Assembly: GCA_965250205.1 (NCBI GenBank)
Contig: CBDFNK010000017.1
Coordinates: forward strand, 49,710-113,709
DNA length: 64,000 nt
Origin: JAHZKN01 sp965250205
GTDB taxonomy: Bacteria > Pseudomonadota > Alphaproteobacteria > Rhizobiales > Hyphomicrobiaceae
Reading direction: 5' to 3'
The position numbers and the translations under genes were made by a program. A model generated the notes under the pieces. It saw nothing but the letters and a program-made list of their open reading frames with translations. It had not been told where the DNA came from and did not search any database. This document shows, piece by piece, positions 8,801 through 18,165 of the stretch. The first letter of the stretch is position 1; every line of letters starts with the position of its first letter.

Positions 8801-10300
8801 GTGGTGGAACTTACTGGCTTGACCCTGGCTGAAGCGCGCAAAAAGTTGCGCACCAAGGAAGTCAAAGCCCAAGAGCTGACGGAGGCGTTTCTCAACGAAA
8901 TTGAAGACGCGAACCCCAAGCTTAATGCCTATGTGGCGGTGACCTCTGAAAAGGCGGTCGAGCAGGCCAAAGAGGCTGACAAGCGCCTGCAAAAAGGTGA
9001 AGCATTGAGTTTGGATGGCTTGCCAATCGGGCACAAGGATTTGTTCTGCACCGAGGGTGTCACCACAACCGCGTGTTCAAAAATCTTGTCCAACTTTATT
9101 CCAGGTTACGAATCTACCGTTGGTGCAAACCTATGGAACCAAGGTGCTGTGATGCTTGGCAAGCTCAACAATGATGAGTTTGCGATGGGCTCGTCCAATG
9201 AGACGAGCTGTCATGGTCCCGTGGTCTCGCCGTGGCGACGTAGTGGTAAAGATGGAAAGCCGAGGGAAGACAAACTAGTGCCGGGCGGGTCATCGGGTGG
9301 TTCATCGGCGGCTGTCGCTGCAAATTTGTGTCTGGCGGCAACGGCGACCGATACAGGTGGCTCTATTCGCCAGCCTGCCGCTTTGACGGGCACCGTTGGC
9401 ATCAAACCAACCTATGGTCGCTGCTCCAGATGGGGCATTGTTGCTTACGCGTCATCGCTTGATCAGGCGGGTCCGGTGGCGCGCACGGTTGAAGATGCCG
9501 CAATCATGCTTGAGGTTATGGCAGGCCATGATGACAAAGATTCCACTTCAGTGGATGTGCCGGTGCCAGACTATGCCGCTGCCCTCGGTAAAGGCATCAA
9601 AGGCCTCAAAGTTGGCGTGCCGAAAGAATACCGTGTTGAAGGCCTTTCGGAAGAGATTGATCAGCTGTGGCAGCAGGGGATTGCCTGGCTGAAGGATGCC
9701 GGCGCTGAAATCAAGACGATTTCGTTGCCGCATACCAAATACGCCCTCCCTGCCTACTACATTGTGGCGCCTGCCGAAGCCTCGTCCAACCTGGCCCGCT
9801 ATGACGGAGTGCGCTATGGCCTGCGTGTGCCGGGTGATGATGTGATCGACACCTATGAAAAAACGCGACAGGCTGGTTTCGGAGATGAAGTCAAACGGCG
9901 CATCATGATCGGCACCTATGTTCTGTCTGCTGGTTACTACGACGCCTATTATCTCAAAGCGCAGAAAGTGCGCACGCTCATCAAGCAGGACTTTGATAAG
10001 GTCTGGGACGATGTTGATGTGGTGCTGACACCGACAACCCCTAATCCAGCCTTTGCGTTTGGCGAAAAGTCGGGCGATCCGCTGGAAATGTATCTCGAAG
10101 ATATCTTTACCGTAACGGTGAATATGGCTGGTTTACCGGGCATCTCAGTGCCAGCCGGCACGTCCGGACAAGGGACGCCGCTCGGCTTACAATTGATTGG
10201 CAAGCCATTTGATGAAACAACTTTATTCCAGGCTGGCGAGGTGTTGGAAAATGCAGCCGGGCCGGTCAGGGTTGCGGATAGATGGTGGCAGGGCGCTTAA
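8801..10300 (+). CDS. gatA: Glutamyl/aspartyl-tRNA amidotransferase subunit A
   Basis: A 499-residue amidase-signature enzyme that frees ammonia from glutamine for GatB. The Ser-cisSer-Lys triad is visible: Lys in GLPIGHKDLFCTEG (about residue 79), then VPGGSSGGSSAAVAA with the two serines (about 164-188) and ATDTGGSIRQPAALTG. It begins with GTG (two GTG codons in a row), with AAGAAGGA about 10 bases upstream. The segment between the Gly-rich loop and NPW-like region (VSPWRRSGKDGKPREDK) is a little longer than in some homologues. It lies in the gatC-gatA operon. Confidence 0.96.
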   Translation: MVELTGLTLAEARKKLRTKEVKAQELTEAFLNEIEDANPKLNAYVAVTSEKAVEQAKEADKRLQKGEALSLDGLPIGHKDLFCTEGVTTTACSKILSNFIPGYESTVGANLWNQGAVMLGKLNNDEFAMGSSNETSCHGPVVSPWRRSGKDGKPREDKLVPGGSSGGSSAAVAANLCLAATATDTGGSIRQPAALTGTVGIKPTYGRCSRWGIVAYASSLDQAGPVARTVEDAAIMLEVMAGHDDKDSTSVDVPVPDYAAALGKGIKGLKVGVPKEYRVEGLSEEIDQLWQQGIAWLKDAGAEIKTISLPHTKYALPAYYIVAPAEASSNLARYDGVRYGLRVPGDDVIDTYEKTRQAGFGDEVKRRIMIGTYVLSAGYYDAYYLKAQKVRTLIKQDFDKVWDDVDVVLTPTTPNPAFAFGEKSGDPLEMYLEDIFTVTVNMAGLPGISVPAGTSGQGTPLGLQLIGKPFDETTLFQAGEVLENAAGPVRVADRWWQGA

Positions 10301-10336
10301 GCGCGATCGACCTAAAAAGGTATTGAGGAAAGTCTG

Positions 10337-10672
10337 ATGGATCCAAAGCGACCTTGGCAATGCGCAGATATGTCGGAAGTGCGCGCGCAGATTGATCGCA
10401 TAGACACCGAACTCGTCGATCTTATTTCTGAACGGTTTGGATATGTCGAGCGTGCATGGCAATTAAAGTCCAAACCCGGTGACGCGTTAGTGCCGTGGCG
10501 CATCCAGCAAGTGATCGACAAGGTCAAGGCGCGGGCTAAGGAGAAAGAATTTCCACCGCATTTGGCCGAAGCCTTGTGGCGTCAGATGATTGGCTGGTTT
10601 GTGCAATACGAAGAAGAACGCCTGCGCGATGATGAAAAAAAGAAAAACCAATCAAACCCAGAAGGCGCTTAA
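10337..10672 (+). CDS. Chorismate mutase family (AroQ fold) protein, PchB-like
   Basis: A 111-residue all-helical protein. The N-terminal CADMSEVRAQIDRIDTELV and ERFGYVERAWQLK, then WRQMIGWFVQYEEERL, follow the AroQ chorismate mutase / isochorismate-pyruvate lyase pattern, with the N-terminal Arg and the Lys of helix 1-2 present. It may form prephenate from chorismate; no siderophore genes are near, so lyase activity is not suggested by context. GAGGAAAG precedes the ATG. The stop overlaps the next start (TAATG), so the two are translationally coupled. Confidence 0.8.
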   Translation: MDPKRPWQCADMSEVRAQIDRIDTELVDLISERFGYVERAWQLKSKPGDALVPWRIQQVIDKVKARAKEKEFPPHLAEALWRQMIGWFVQYEEERLRDDEKKKNQSNPEGA

Positions 10673-10968
10673 TGCCAGAGATTGTCGCCTTTGACCCAAA
10701 GACACTGTTGATTATTGCAGCCCTCAATCCGGCGGTGATCATTGCGGCCTTTGTGCTGGGGCTGCAAGCGGATCAATGGCAGAAGCTGCCGGTCGCTGCT
10801 TTTGCCGCCGCGCTGCTGGGTTTTATCGTCTATTGGATTGTGGTCGCACTTGGCTTTCTGCCAGTGAAAGCGGTTGGTGGTGAAGCCGGACTTGTTGTCA
10901 TGCAGTTCTTCTTTGGGATTGGCTGGGCTTCCATTGGCTATTATTTCAGTAAGAAGCACACGCCCTGA
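10672..10968 (+). CDS. Small membrane protein, function unknown
   Basis: A 98-residue hydrophobic protein with about three membrane segments: LLIIAALNPAVIIAAFVLG, VAAFAAALLGFIVYWIVVALG and VVMQFFFGIGWASIGYYF. Its start codon overlaps the stop of the chorismate mutase-like gene by one base, so it is translationally coupled to it. I do not recognise a named family. It ends the gatC-gatA gene group; about 60 bases follow before the L,D-transpeptidase. Confidence 0.7.
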   Translation: MPEIVAFDPKTLLIIAALNPAVIIAAFVLGLQADQWQKLPVAAFAAALLGFIVYWIVVALGFLPVKAVGGEAGLVVMQFFFGIGWASIGYYFSKKHTP

Positions 10969-11028
10969 TAACTGTTTGTGCTGACAATAGCTCAGCAACG
11001 GGTGTTTTATTTATAAGGTCAATGTCAG

Positions 11029-11907
11029 GTGGATGGTGTGAAACGGCATTTTAGGTGTTTGATCGCGGCGCTTGCTTGGGTGAGTGTTGCGACAACAGGT
11101 GTACGCTCGGATGAAGCGGTCACCTTTCTCGATAGCATCAAAAGCCAAGCGGACCCCTACCTCGCTCCCAGCGACATTGATCCCCGATTTACTACGGCAG
11201 TTTATGTCAATGTGGCCACCACAGGCCCGACGCGCCAACGCATGTGGGTATTACATCGTGACGACCTTGGCGGGACGTGGCGTTTGGGGTTGTGGGACAA
11301 GCGCCATTGGCAACGCAAAGCTAAGAGAGCCAAAGCCAAAGACCTGATCCCAAGCTATAGCTGGCCTATATCAAGTGGCCGTCATTATCGCGGTAATCGC
11401 AAGTCCGGACCGACACCGCCGGGCATTTATGGACTTGATGAGCGGCGTTGGCGTTATGGGCGCGGATGGCTGCAATATGGCATGCGCCACGTCATGCATA
11501 TCGATTATCACTATCGTGGGGGGCGCGTGTCAGGTGTCGCCTTTCATGGCACCAATACGTTCCGCTATCGCCGTTTGGGACGTGCCGACTCCCACGGTTG
11601 CATTCGGATGCGCCAGGATATGGCCCTTGCATTTATCAACCGCATTACCGGAAAAGATGGTGTGTTATCGGAGCGTTTGCGTTGGGGCGAGGTGCCACGG
11701 TTTTGGCGCGGCGAAAAAGGACGGCGCCGGTTTGGTTACGCGCGCGACGGTAGCCAGCTACTCAATGGCGCACACAAGGACCAGCAAGTTGCGTCCCTAG
11801 ATTGGCCGGTTGTGCGCGACAGTGATGCCCGGCCTCAGCGTTTGTTAAAACCGCAGCTCCTCACCAAGCACGGCTTCCGTGCAATCGTCATTTTCTTCAA
11901 GCACTGA
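11029..11907 (+). CDS. Secreted L,D-transpeptidase (YkuD domain)
   Basis: A 292-residue periplasmic enzyme that makes or edits meso-diaminopimelate cross-links or attaches proteins to peptidoglycan. The N-terminus (KRHFRCLIAALAWVSVATTGVRS) is a signal peptide. The catalytic motif is complete: VAFHGTN then RADSHGCIRM, with nucleophile Cys about residue 191 and His about 189. Residues between are Arg/Trp rich. It begins with GTG at 11029. The last 60 residues extend beyond the catalytic core and look poorly conserved. It precedes the IS1182-type remnant. Confidence 0.85.
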   Translation: MDGVKRHFRCLIAALAWVSVATTGVRSDEAVTFLDSIKSQADPYLAPSDIDPRFTTAVYVNVATTGPTRQRMWVLHRDDLGGTWRLGLWDKRHWQRKAKRAKAKDLIPSYSWPISSGRHYRGNRKSGPTPPGIYGLDERRWRYGRGWLQYGMRHVMHIDYHYRGGRVSGVAFHGTNTFRYRRLGRADSHGCIRMRQDMALAFINRITGKDGVLSERLRWGEVPRFWRGEKGRRRFGYARDGSQLLNGAHKDQQVASLDWPVVRDSDARPQRLLKPQLLTKHGFRAIVIFFKH

Positions 11908-12136
11908 TTGGTTCGCTGCGGTGCTCTGCTATCGCCTGCAAAGCAGGCGTGAATTGAGTTTGGTCTCTCGTTGCGCTTATGGTCCGGAGCGGGGTGTGAA
12001 CACACAAACATCTCTATCCTCTGTTTGGGTCTAAGCGGGCCAGGTTGGACGTTGAGGCGTTAGTCTGTTTGTGACCCAGGCTGTGTAAAAACGCGAACGA
12101 TGGTATGATTCTCGGGGTCTTGCGGGGGAGGATCAG

Positions 12137-13702
12137 ATGAAGCGGTTTGTTGAGGGTGCGGATCGCATCCAAAGCACTTTATTTCCCGAGTGTCTGGAAG
12201 ACTGGATCGACGATGACAACCCGGTTCGGGTGATTGATACCTTCATCGATGAACTGGATCTTGGTGCACTTGGCTTTGCCAGTGTTGATCGGAAGGCCAC
12301 GGTTCGCCAACGAGCGCAATGGGGAGTTTCGCAACACTATCGGCCGAGGCTGTGTGGAAACGCATATTCACTACGTTTGCTGTTGGTAAAAAAAGCGGAC
12401 GCAACTAATCCCCACTCTGTCTTCTCACATTAAACTCTTATCCATCCCGCTTGACTGTTCGGGGATCTGGGTGCGCGCCGGTATCCGTTTGCAAGCAGGA
12501 GATGAAGGGGTCGCGGCTCGGGGCATAGGCTCTGCCGAGGGACTTTCTGCCGCCATCGATTGTGTACGTTGGTGAAGTCCGCAGGGTGCGCGGACCGTTA
12601 CGTGGTGGTCACCGTCCTTTCATCGGCGGAGCAGCTTGCGCTGCATCCGAAACATTTTTTAAGAGGCGCCGCTGCTCCGCTCCCCGGACACACCGTTGCT
12701 TCACGCGCAAACCTTCGGGCCTGAATGGTCGCGAGGTGACGTCGCATGCCCGCGCGGCAATTGACCCAAATCGACGTGCGTGCGCTGTCATTCCGGCCTT
12801 TTCCAGTGGAATACGCCCAGAATCCATTGACTTCCATAAAAATCCATATCCTGCGTCAGGAGGTCAAGCGGTTGAAGACCGTTGAGACGCAGATGCTGGA
12901 GGCGCAAGACAGGCAGATCTCCTTGACTGATCCAGATGCCCGTTCGTCATGTCGGAGACATGCTTCCAGCATGATGGCGACAAGTGGCCGTGGGTCCGGC
13001 GTTGTGGGCTACAATGTCCAGACCGCTGTTGATACCGAGCACCATCTGATTGTCGCCCACGACGTGACCATGACCGGCAACGATACCTCCCAACTGGCGC
13101 GCATGTCGAAGCTGACCAAAGCCACGCTTGAAGTCGACGAACTCAATGTCGTTGCTGATCGCGGTTACTTCAAGAGTGAAGAAATACTGGCCTGCGAGCA
13201 GGCTGGAATCACTGTCACGTTGCCCAAGCCACAGACGTCTGGCAACAAGGCCAAGGGACGATTTGTCAAAGCCGACTTTCTCTACGCGGCGGACAAAGAT
13301 GTTTACGTATGCCCTGCCGGAGAAGAACTTTCACGTCGCGTGACAACACAGGACAAGGGGCTGAAGCTGTATCGGTATTGGACCACTCAATGCGCCAACT
13401 GTGCAATCAAGGATCAATGTACAACCGGCAAAGAACGCCGTGTCAGCCGTTGGGAACATGAGCATGTCCTTGAAGATGTGCAGCGTCGCCTTGATGAAAA
13501 CCCGCAAGCCATGCGCACACGCCGCGAGACGGTTGAACATCCCTTTGGCACCATCAAAGCCCGCATGGGAGCGACCCACTTCGCGATGAAACGCTTAAAG
13601 AATGTCGCAACTGAAATGGCGCTGCACGTGCTCGCCTACAATCTTACGCGCGTCATGAACATTATCGGCATCAAACCGCTGATGGCGGCGATCCGGGCAT
13701 AA
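12137..13702 (+). pseudogene. IS1182 family transposase, disrupted
   Basis: The first about 70 codons (MKRFVEGADRIQSTLFPECL ... DLGALGFASVDRKATVRQRA) and the C-terminal half (from about 12837, LRQEVKRLKTVETQMLEAQD, through VVADRGYFKSEEILACEQAG with the DDE Asp, to HVLAYNLTRVMNIIG) match the IS1182 transposase plan. The centre, including the first catalytic Asp region, is missing and replaced by unrelated DNA with a different frame. A further in-frame insert of about 27 bases (after DPDAR, residues SSCRRHASS) contains the palindrome CATGTCGGAGACATG. The gene cannot make an active enzyme. Confidence 0.8.
12342..12363 (+). repeat. IS1182-type end relic, copy 1
   Basis: The 22-base word starting GGCCGAGGCTGTGTGG and ending AAACGC occurs here and again at 14559-14580, exact and in the same orientation. 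It contains the IS end GGCTGTGT. Here it marks the point where the transposase gene loses homology. Confidence 0.75.
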
Positions 13703-14055
13703 AACGGCCCATTGTCGCGCGCAACACGCCACACCGCCTGTCGAACAGGCCACCGGCGCCCTGACGAGTTCTCAGACAATCGAAAAACTAAAAATAACGC
13801 ACCAGCCCGATCATCGAAGCTCAACGTGCAATCGGCCGAGAGTTTTCACACAGCCAAGACCCGAAGGGGAAATTGCATTCACGTTCGCATACTGCGTAAT
13901 ATTAAAACTAGATCGTTCCGCGTTGCTAAACTTCGGCTCGAAAAAGTCGATGGCCGTTCTCGTTGGCTGACCATTCGCGCGTGTCACACTGATCCTCCCC
14001 CACCAAGTTTGACCACTATCTTGTTAATGCTTACGCAATTTGCTAAATTAATAAC
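13703..14055. other. Gap with IS right end, no gene
   Basis: Holds the IS1182-type right terminal repeat (to 13855) and then about 200 bases without a supported gene. Base composition becomes AT-richer toward the following secreted protein gene, suggesting acquired DNA. Confidence 0.6.
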
Positions 14056-14535
14056 GTGCAAAATATATTGGCGGAGTATCATATATTGATTCGACTATTG
14101 TTTGCCCTTCCGGTGTTCTCATTTTTGCTTCTTCTCACTCAGCCAACTTCTGCTGCGGGAAAGTACGACGCAGTGCTTGTTTTTGGCTTGGTGCACACTG
14201 TAGAGGGGGGGACTAAAAAGCGTCTTCTTTCTTATGTTTTAGACACTGCAACGGGCAGTGTGCAAGCTTGCGCGACTAGCGGTGGTCCTCGATGTAGCGA
14301 TTGGTCAAAGCCATTAGTAACGAATGGAAACACCGGGCAATTCAAGTTCATTGAAGTCCGCAATCCAGAAAATCTTTCAGAATCGGGCCTTGCAGGCGTC
14401 GCTAGTTTAGCTCCTCACACATACTTCGTAGATACGCAATCGGGCAATATTTATGAAACGCGAACTAACAAACTGAATAGTGGTGGCGGCGTAGGAAAAA
14501 TTATAGTTCGCAAAAGATATTCTGTAGGTCGTTAA
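14056..14535 (+). CDS. Small secreted protein, function unknown
   Basis: A 159-residue protein with a clear signal peptide (IRLLFALPVFSFLLLLTQPTSAAG, cleavage probably after SAA near residue 34) and no further membrane segment. The mature part (KYDAVLVFGLVHTVEGG ... SYVLDTATGSVQACATSGG) has two cysteines that could pair. I do not recognise the family. The start is uncertain: the frame opens with GTG at 14056, and TTG codons further in are also possible. It is AT-richer than its neighbours and lies between an IS right end (13855) and another IS end copy (14559), so it is probably acquired. Confidence 0.6.
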   Translation: MQNILAEYHILIRLLFALPVFSFLLLLTQPTSAAGKYDAVLVFGLVHTVEGGTKKRLLSYVLDTATGSVQACATSGGPRCSDWSKPLVTNGNTGQFKFIEVRNPENLSESGLAGVASLAPHTYFVDTQSGNIYETRTNKLNSGGGVGKIIVRKRYSVGR

Positions 14536-14558
14536 CGTACCGATCATTGTCGGTTCCT

Positions 14559-14580
14559 GGCCGAGGCTGTGTGGAAACGC
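14559..14580 (+). repeat. IS1182-type end relic, copy 2
   Basis: Exact repeat of the 22 bases at 12342-12363, lying 24 bases after the secreted-protein gene and 77 bases before gatB. It is a solo end without a transposase beside it, so a deletion remnant of an element. Confidence 0.7.
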
Positions 14581-14657
14581 GCTGAAATTTCTCATGCCAA
14601 TCCAGCTTGCAGCCTCGCCGCGCTTAGGATATCGAGACGGCGGATAAGGAGACTTTC

Positions 14658-16130
14658 ATGGGCAAAGCGGCCAAACAAAAAACCAATAATCTTGTGCGTG
14701 GTACCGATGGCGATTGGGAGGTCATCGTCGGCTTGGAAGTGCATGCCCAGGTGGCCTCGAAATCAAAGCTGTTTTCGGCCAGCTCCACCGGCTTTGGTGC
14801 CGCGCCAAACTCACACGTGTCGTTGGTTGACGCCGCCATGCCCGGCATGTTGCCCGTGATCAACGAGGAGTGCGTAGCACAGGCTATCCGTACCGGCCAC
14901 GCTCTCAACGCTGAAATCAATCCTTACAGCGTCTTTGATCGTAAGAACTACTTCTATCCCGATCTGCCGCAGGGCTACCAGATCTCGCAATTCAAGCAGC
15001 CGATCGTAGGCGAGGGAACGGTCATGATTGACGTTGATGGGGAGACCCGCGAGATCGGCGTGGAGCGCCTGCATTTGGAGCAAGACGCGGGCAAGTCGAT
15101 CCACGACCAGCACCCGGACTATTCTTACGTCGATCTCAATCGATCTGGTGTGGGGTTGATGGAGATTGTTTCAAAGCCTGATCTCCGGTCCTCGAAAGAG
15201 GCTCAAGCCTACGTTTCCAAGATGCGTACGATCTTGCGCTACCTCGGCACATCCGATGGCGACATGGACAAAGGCAATTTGCGCGCTGACGTCAATGTTT
15301 CGGTGCGTAAACCAGGTGCCAAGCTTGGCACACGTTGTGAGATCAAGAACGTCAACTCCATCCGCTTCATCGGTCAGTCTATTGACGTGGAAGCGCGCCG
15401 ACAGATTGCTATTTTGGAAGATGGCGGCGAGATCAGGCAGGAAACGCGGCTGTTTGATGCCGCCAAGGGTGAAACACGTTCTATGCGCTCGAAGGAAGAA
15501 GCGCACGACTATCGCTATTTCCCTGACCCCGATTTGCTCCCCCTTGAACTCAGCGAAGACTACATTGCAAGCCTCAAACAAGATTTGCCGGAACTGCCGG
15601 ACGAGAAGCAGGCTCGCTTTGTCAACGATCTGGGGCTCAGTGCCTACGACGCCAGTGTGTTGATCGCGGAGCGCGAAAATGCGGACTATTTTGAAGTCGT
15701 AGCAAAGGGTCGCGATGGCAAGCTTGCAGCAAACTGGGTGATCAACGAGTTGTTCGGCCGTCTTAACAAAGAAGGACTTGATATTTCCGCCTCGCCCGTC
15801 AGTGCCGATCAACTCGGCGCCATTGTCGATCTGATTTCAGAAGGCACGATCTCCGGCAAAATCGCGAAAGACCTGTTTGAGATTGTCTGGACCGAGGGTG
15901 GCGACCCGGCCGAGATTGTTGAAGCCCGTGGCATGAAGCAGGTTACCGACACGGGCGCCATTGAAAAGACAGTGGAAGAAGTGTTGGCCGCGAACCCTGA
16001 AAAAGCAGAGCAAGCCCGTGCTAAGCCCAACCTTGCGGGCTGGTTTGTCGGTCAGGTGATGAAGGCGTCAGGTGGCAAAGCCAATCCGCAAGTCGTCAAC
16101 GACATTGTCAAAAAGAAGCTCGGAGTCTAG
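14658..16130 (+). CDS. gatB: Glutamyl/aspartyl-tRNA amidotransferase subunit B
   Basis: A 490-residue subunit of GatCAB that phosphorylates the mischarged Glu- or Asp-tRNA and transfers ammonia. WEVIVGLEVHAQVASKSKLF, DRKNYFYPDLPQGYQISQF, RLHLEQDAGKS, DLNRSGVGLMEIVSKPD and the C-terminal YqeY-like tail (NPKAEQARAKPNLAGWFVG-like) are typical. AAGGAG lies 10 bases before the ATG. gatC and gatA are 4-6 kb upstream on the same strand; the DNA between now contains an IS remnant and the L,D-transpeptidase gene. Confidence 0.96.
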   Translation: MGKAAKQKTNNLVRGTDGDWEVIVGLEVHAQVASKSKLFSASSTGFGAAPNSHVSLVDAAMPGMLPVINEECVAQAIRTGHALNAEINPYSVFDRKNYFYPDLPQGYQISQFKQPIVGEGTVMIDVDGETREIGVERLHLEQDAGKSIHDQHPDYSYVDLNRSGVGLMEIVSKPDLRSSKEAQAYVSKMRTILRYLGTSDGDMDKGNLRADVNVSVRKPGAKLGTRCEIKNVNSIRFIGQSIDVEARRQIAILEDGGEIRQETRLFDAAKGETRSMRSKEEAHDYRYFPDPDLLPLELSEDYIASLKQDLPELPDEKQARFVNDLGLSAYDASVLIAERENADYFEVVAKGRDGKLAANWVINELFGRLNKEGLDISASPVSADQLGAIVDLISEGTISGKIAKDLFEIVWTEGGDPAEIVEARGMKQVTDTGAIEKTVEEVLAANPEKAEQARAKPNLAGWFVGQVMKASGGKANPQVVNDIVKKKLGV

Positions 16131-16156
16131 AGCGCGTATGACTTAGATGGATGCGC

Positions 16157-16273
16157 ATGGCAGGGGCGTGGCACCTTCAAAACATCCACGACCACATTGC
16201 CAACTTTGTCAAAAGCATTCCTGAAACCGAGTGCAAAAACTACATCAAAAACGCAGGATACGCTTCCGCCTAA
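16157..16273 (+). pseudogene. Relic of an IS630-type transposase C-terminus
   Basis: A 38-codon frame ending AWHLQNIHDHIANFV ... TECKNYIKNAGYASA. The pattern Trp, F, then xECxNYxxxxGY matches the C-terminal helix of IS630 transposases, including the complete one in this window (RECWNFFRHAGYVST). No catalytic part is left. It lies between gatB and the DedA-type gene. Confidence 0.5.
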
Positions 16274-16285
16274 TTCTGAAACGAT

Positions 16286-17299
16286 CTAGATGCCAATGAG
16301 CGCTGCGATCGCGCGTGGTGCCAGCAGGACTGCGGCCCAGACCATGCTGGAAAAGATGCTGGCGAGGGAAAATGTTGCACGGTTCAGTGCCAGTGCACCT
16401 GCCATCATTGGTACGACCGATCTGGCGATGCTGCCAAGCTTCGATGGCAGGATTGCAAAAGCGCCTTGTGTTTCGATTTCTTTGCGGGCGTTCGCGACAG
16501 CTTCGGCGTTGCCACGCAAAAAGCGTAGACTGAGCAAGTCATCACGCTTGTTCTCACCAATCGAATAAGCAGCGATATCGCCAACGACAGCACCGCCCGC
16601 GCCTGCGAGCCACAGCGGCCAGAATGAACCACCGGCATAAAGATGTAAAAATCCCAGCCCGACAAACAGCGCAAGCGTTGGCCAGAACAGCATTGAATAG
16701 GGAATGGCGAGTGCCGCGGCCAGCAGAAATAGAACCGCTGCGATGAGCATTTCGTTGTTGATGAGGAAAGCAAACACTTCGTCTTTAAATGTCACCAGGA
16801 AGAATGCCGGCGCAATCACTCCAGCGGCCCAAATAAAAGCGCTTAAGATATTTGCAATTTGAAAAGGGACCTGCCGCATGGCGAACATACCGGCGACAAC
16901 GGGGATTACGGCTCGTATGGGGCCAAAGAAGTGACCGAAGAAGACGCTGAGTGCCCCATGCTTTTGGAAAAAGAGTTCGCCTTTTTGGATCAGTTCCGGG
17001 TTTTTACGAAACGGCCACACCTTTTCAATGTGGTCTTTGAAGTAGTAGCCAATCCAATAAGACAATGCATAGCCAAGTGTCCCGCCAGCCGCTGCTGAGA
17101 TTACAGCCGGAATGACAATTGCCTGACTGATGCCGCTTGCAGCGAGAAGCGCTGCGATGGCGACCAGAATTGCTGTGCCGGGCCACAGTACCGAAAAGAA
17201 GCAGAACGATTCCCCAAACGCCACGAGAAACGCAATCGGAATGGCGAAGCGCTCATTTTCCTGAACAAACGCGATGATTGTTTCGACAATTTGCTGCAC
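16286..17299 (-). CDS. DedA/VTT family membrane protein with duplicated domain
   Basis: A 337-residue inner-membrane protein. The first half carries the DedA hallmark HGALSVFFGHFFGPIRAVIP and VAGMFAM (about residues 110-140) after the Glu-rich reentrant AFGESFCFFSVLWPG. The second half repeats the plan in weaker form: LPSKLGSIARSVVPMMAGALAL near 285-306 with the central Gly-Pro-Arg reduced. DedA/VTT proteins move phospholipids or undecaprenyl phosphate across membranes, coupled to the proton gradient. It starts with GTG at 17299 behind AAAGGG. No partner gene is adjacent. Confidence 0.82.
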   Translation of the reverse strand: MQQIVETIIAFVQENERFAIPIAFLVAFGESFCFFSVLWPGTAILVAIAALLAASGISQAIVIPAVISAAAGGTLGYALSYWIGYYFKDHIEKVWPFRKNPELIQKGELFFQKHGALSVFFGHFFGPIRAVIPVVAGMFAMRQVPFQIANILSAFIWAAGVIAPAFFLVTFKDEVFAFLINNEMLIAAVLFLLAAALAIPYSMLFWPTLALFVGLGFLHLYAGGSFWPLWLAGAGGAVVGDIAAYSIGENKRDDLLSLRFLRGNAEAVANARKEIETQGAFAILPSKLGSIARSVVPMMAGALALNRATFSLASIFSSMVWAAVLLAPRAIAALIGI

Positions 17300-17437
17300 C
17301 TGAATTCAGCCCTTTATGAGTTGCGCATGTCCGGTGGACCCGCTGTGGGTGGCCCGGCGCCTTGGAGCGCATCTGGGACGCGCGATTGGGGCTGAGCAGG
17401 TTTAGGGTGCTTAAGATGCGGGCTTGAGGTCAGAACT

Positions 17438-17908
17438 TCAACCCTTTTTGCAGCGTCGTTTCTTTTCGCGGGAAAGTTCGCGGGAGACTTCATCGCCGAG
17501 CATCGCACCGCGGGCGATCTGCGCCGGTCTGAGACGCCCTTTAGCGCTGCGCAGACTTGCACGCGCGCCAGAAGCCTCGCGAATGCCCACATTAAGCTCA
17601 GGGCACGTGAGGGCCTTTTTGGTTTTCTTGTAGGCGAAGAGGCGCACACCAGAGGCATAGGCTTCGGCCGTGGGTATGTGCTGGACCCAAACCCGTTGCT
17701 TGTCGGACAGCATGGAGCGCAGCGCCGCTTGGCGTCGTTCGATGCAGCGAGGGCTGTCATCGACACAGTTGAGCCCGGCAGACGTGATGCCGATCTCAGG
17801 TGATTTGTTGGCGCAGCCAGAAAACCATAACGGGGGAATTAAACACGCAACCATAATGCGTGCTTTGAGGTGTGCAGGGCGCAGGTGGTTTGACCACTTA
17901 CCAATCAT
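17438..17908 (-). CDS. Predicted lipoprotein, function unknown
   Basis: About 156 residues. The N-terminus contains a hydrophobic stretch and a lipobox (ACLIPPLWFSGC, Cys about residue 34). The mature part has SLCxxx-like cysteines (CVDDSPRCIERRQAAL), the stretch VWVQHIPTAEAYASGVRLFAYK and a basic tail ending RRCKKG. This looks like a conserved uncharacterised rhizobial lipoprotein, from memory of the pattern only. The start ATG at 17908 was chosen because AGGA lies 9 bases upstream; ATG at 17854 would remove most of the basic n-region. Confidence 0.65.
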   Translation of the reverse strand: MIGKWSNHLRPAHLKARIMVACLIPPLWFSGCANKSPEIGITSAGLNCVDDSPRCIERRQAALRSMLSDKQRVWVQHIPTAEAYASGVRLFAYKKTKKALTCPELNVGIREASGARASLRSAKGRLRPAQIARGAMLGDEVSRELSREKKRRCKKG

Positions 17909-18165
17909 GTATGAGTGTCCTGCCCCCAAATGCCCAGCCCTAAGCGCTTTTCAGTGTCTAAAAATGCGCGGGCTTGCGGTAGATTTCTTGCGGCAATAGA
18001 AGTTTCACATGGCCTTGGCAAGGCAAGACTGTGTCAGAAGGAGCTTCACGCCTCTCTCGTGTGGCAATACAGTGTATCATGCGACGACGCCAAACTTTGG
18101 CGCGTAATAATATGGTTGCTGGCGCGCGGACTTGGTGACGCCATCACAATCAACTGAGGTGCTCA

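Larger units (their letters stand above)
12079..13855 (+). mobile_element. Decayed IS1182-type insertion sequence with recognisable ends
   Basis: The left end GGCTGTGTAAAAAC (12079) and the right end GTTTTCACACAGCC (13842-13855) form a terminal inverted repeat that matches at 13 of 14 positions. Between them lies one transposase gene whose middle is replaced by about 490 bases of unrelated sequence (roughly 12345-12836). A second copy of an IS end (GGCTGTGTGGAAACGC) starts that foreign part at about 12347, suggesting nested insertion followed by deletion. The foreign part also has a palindrome-type repeat (TGTCATTCCGGCC ... GAATCCATTGAC, 12787-12831) of the sort dispersed in alphaproteobacterial genomes. 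Confidence 0.75.

Noticed and set aside
12598..12837. Minus-strand frame in the IS1182 centre
   Set aside because: No start signal or family pattern; it lies in a decayed insertion with no other sign of coding.
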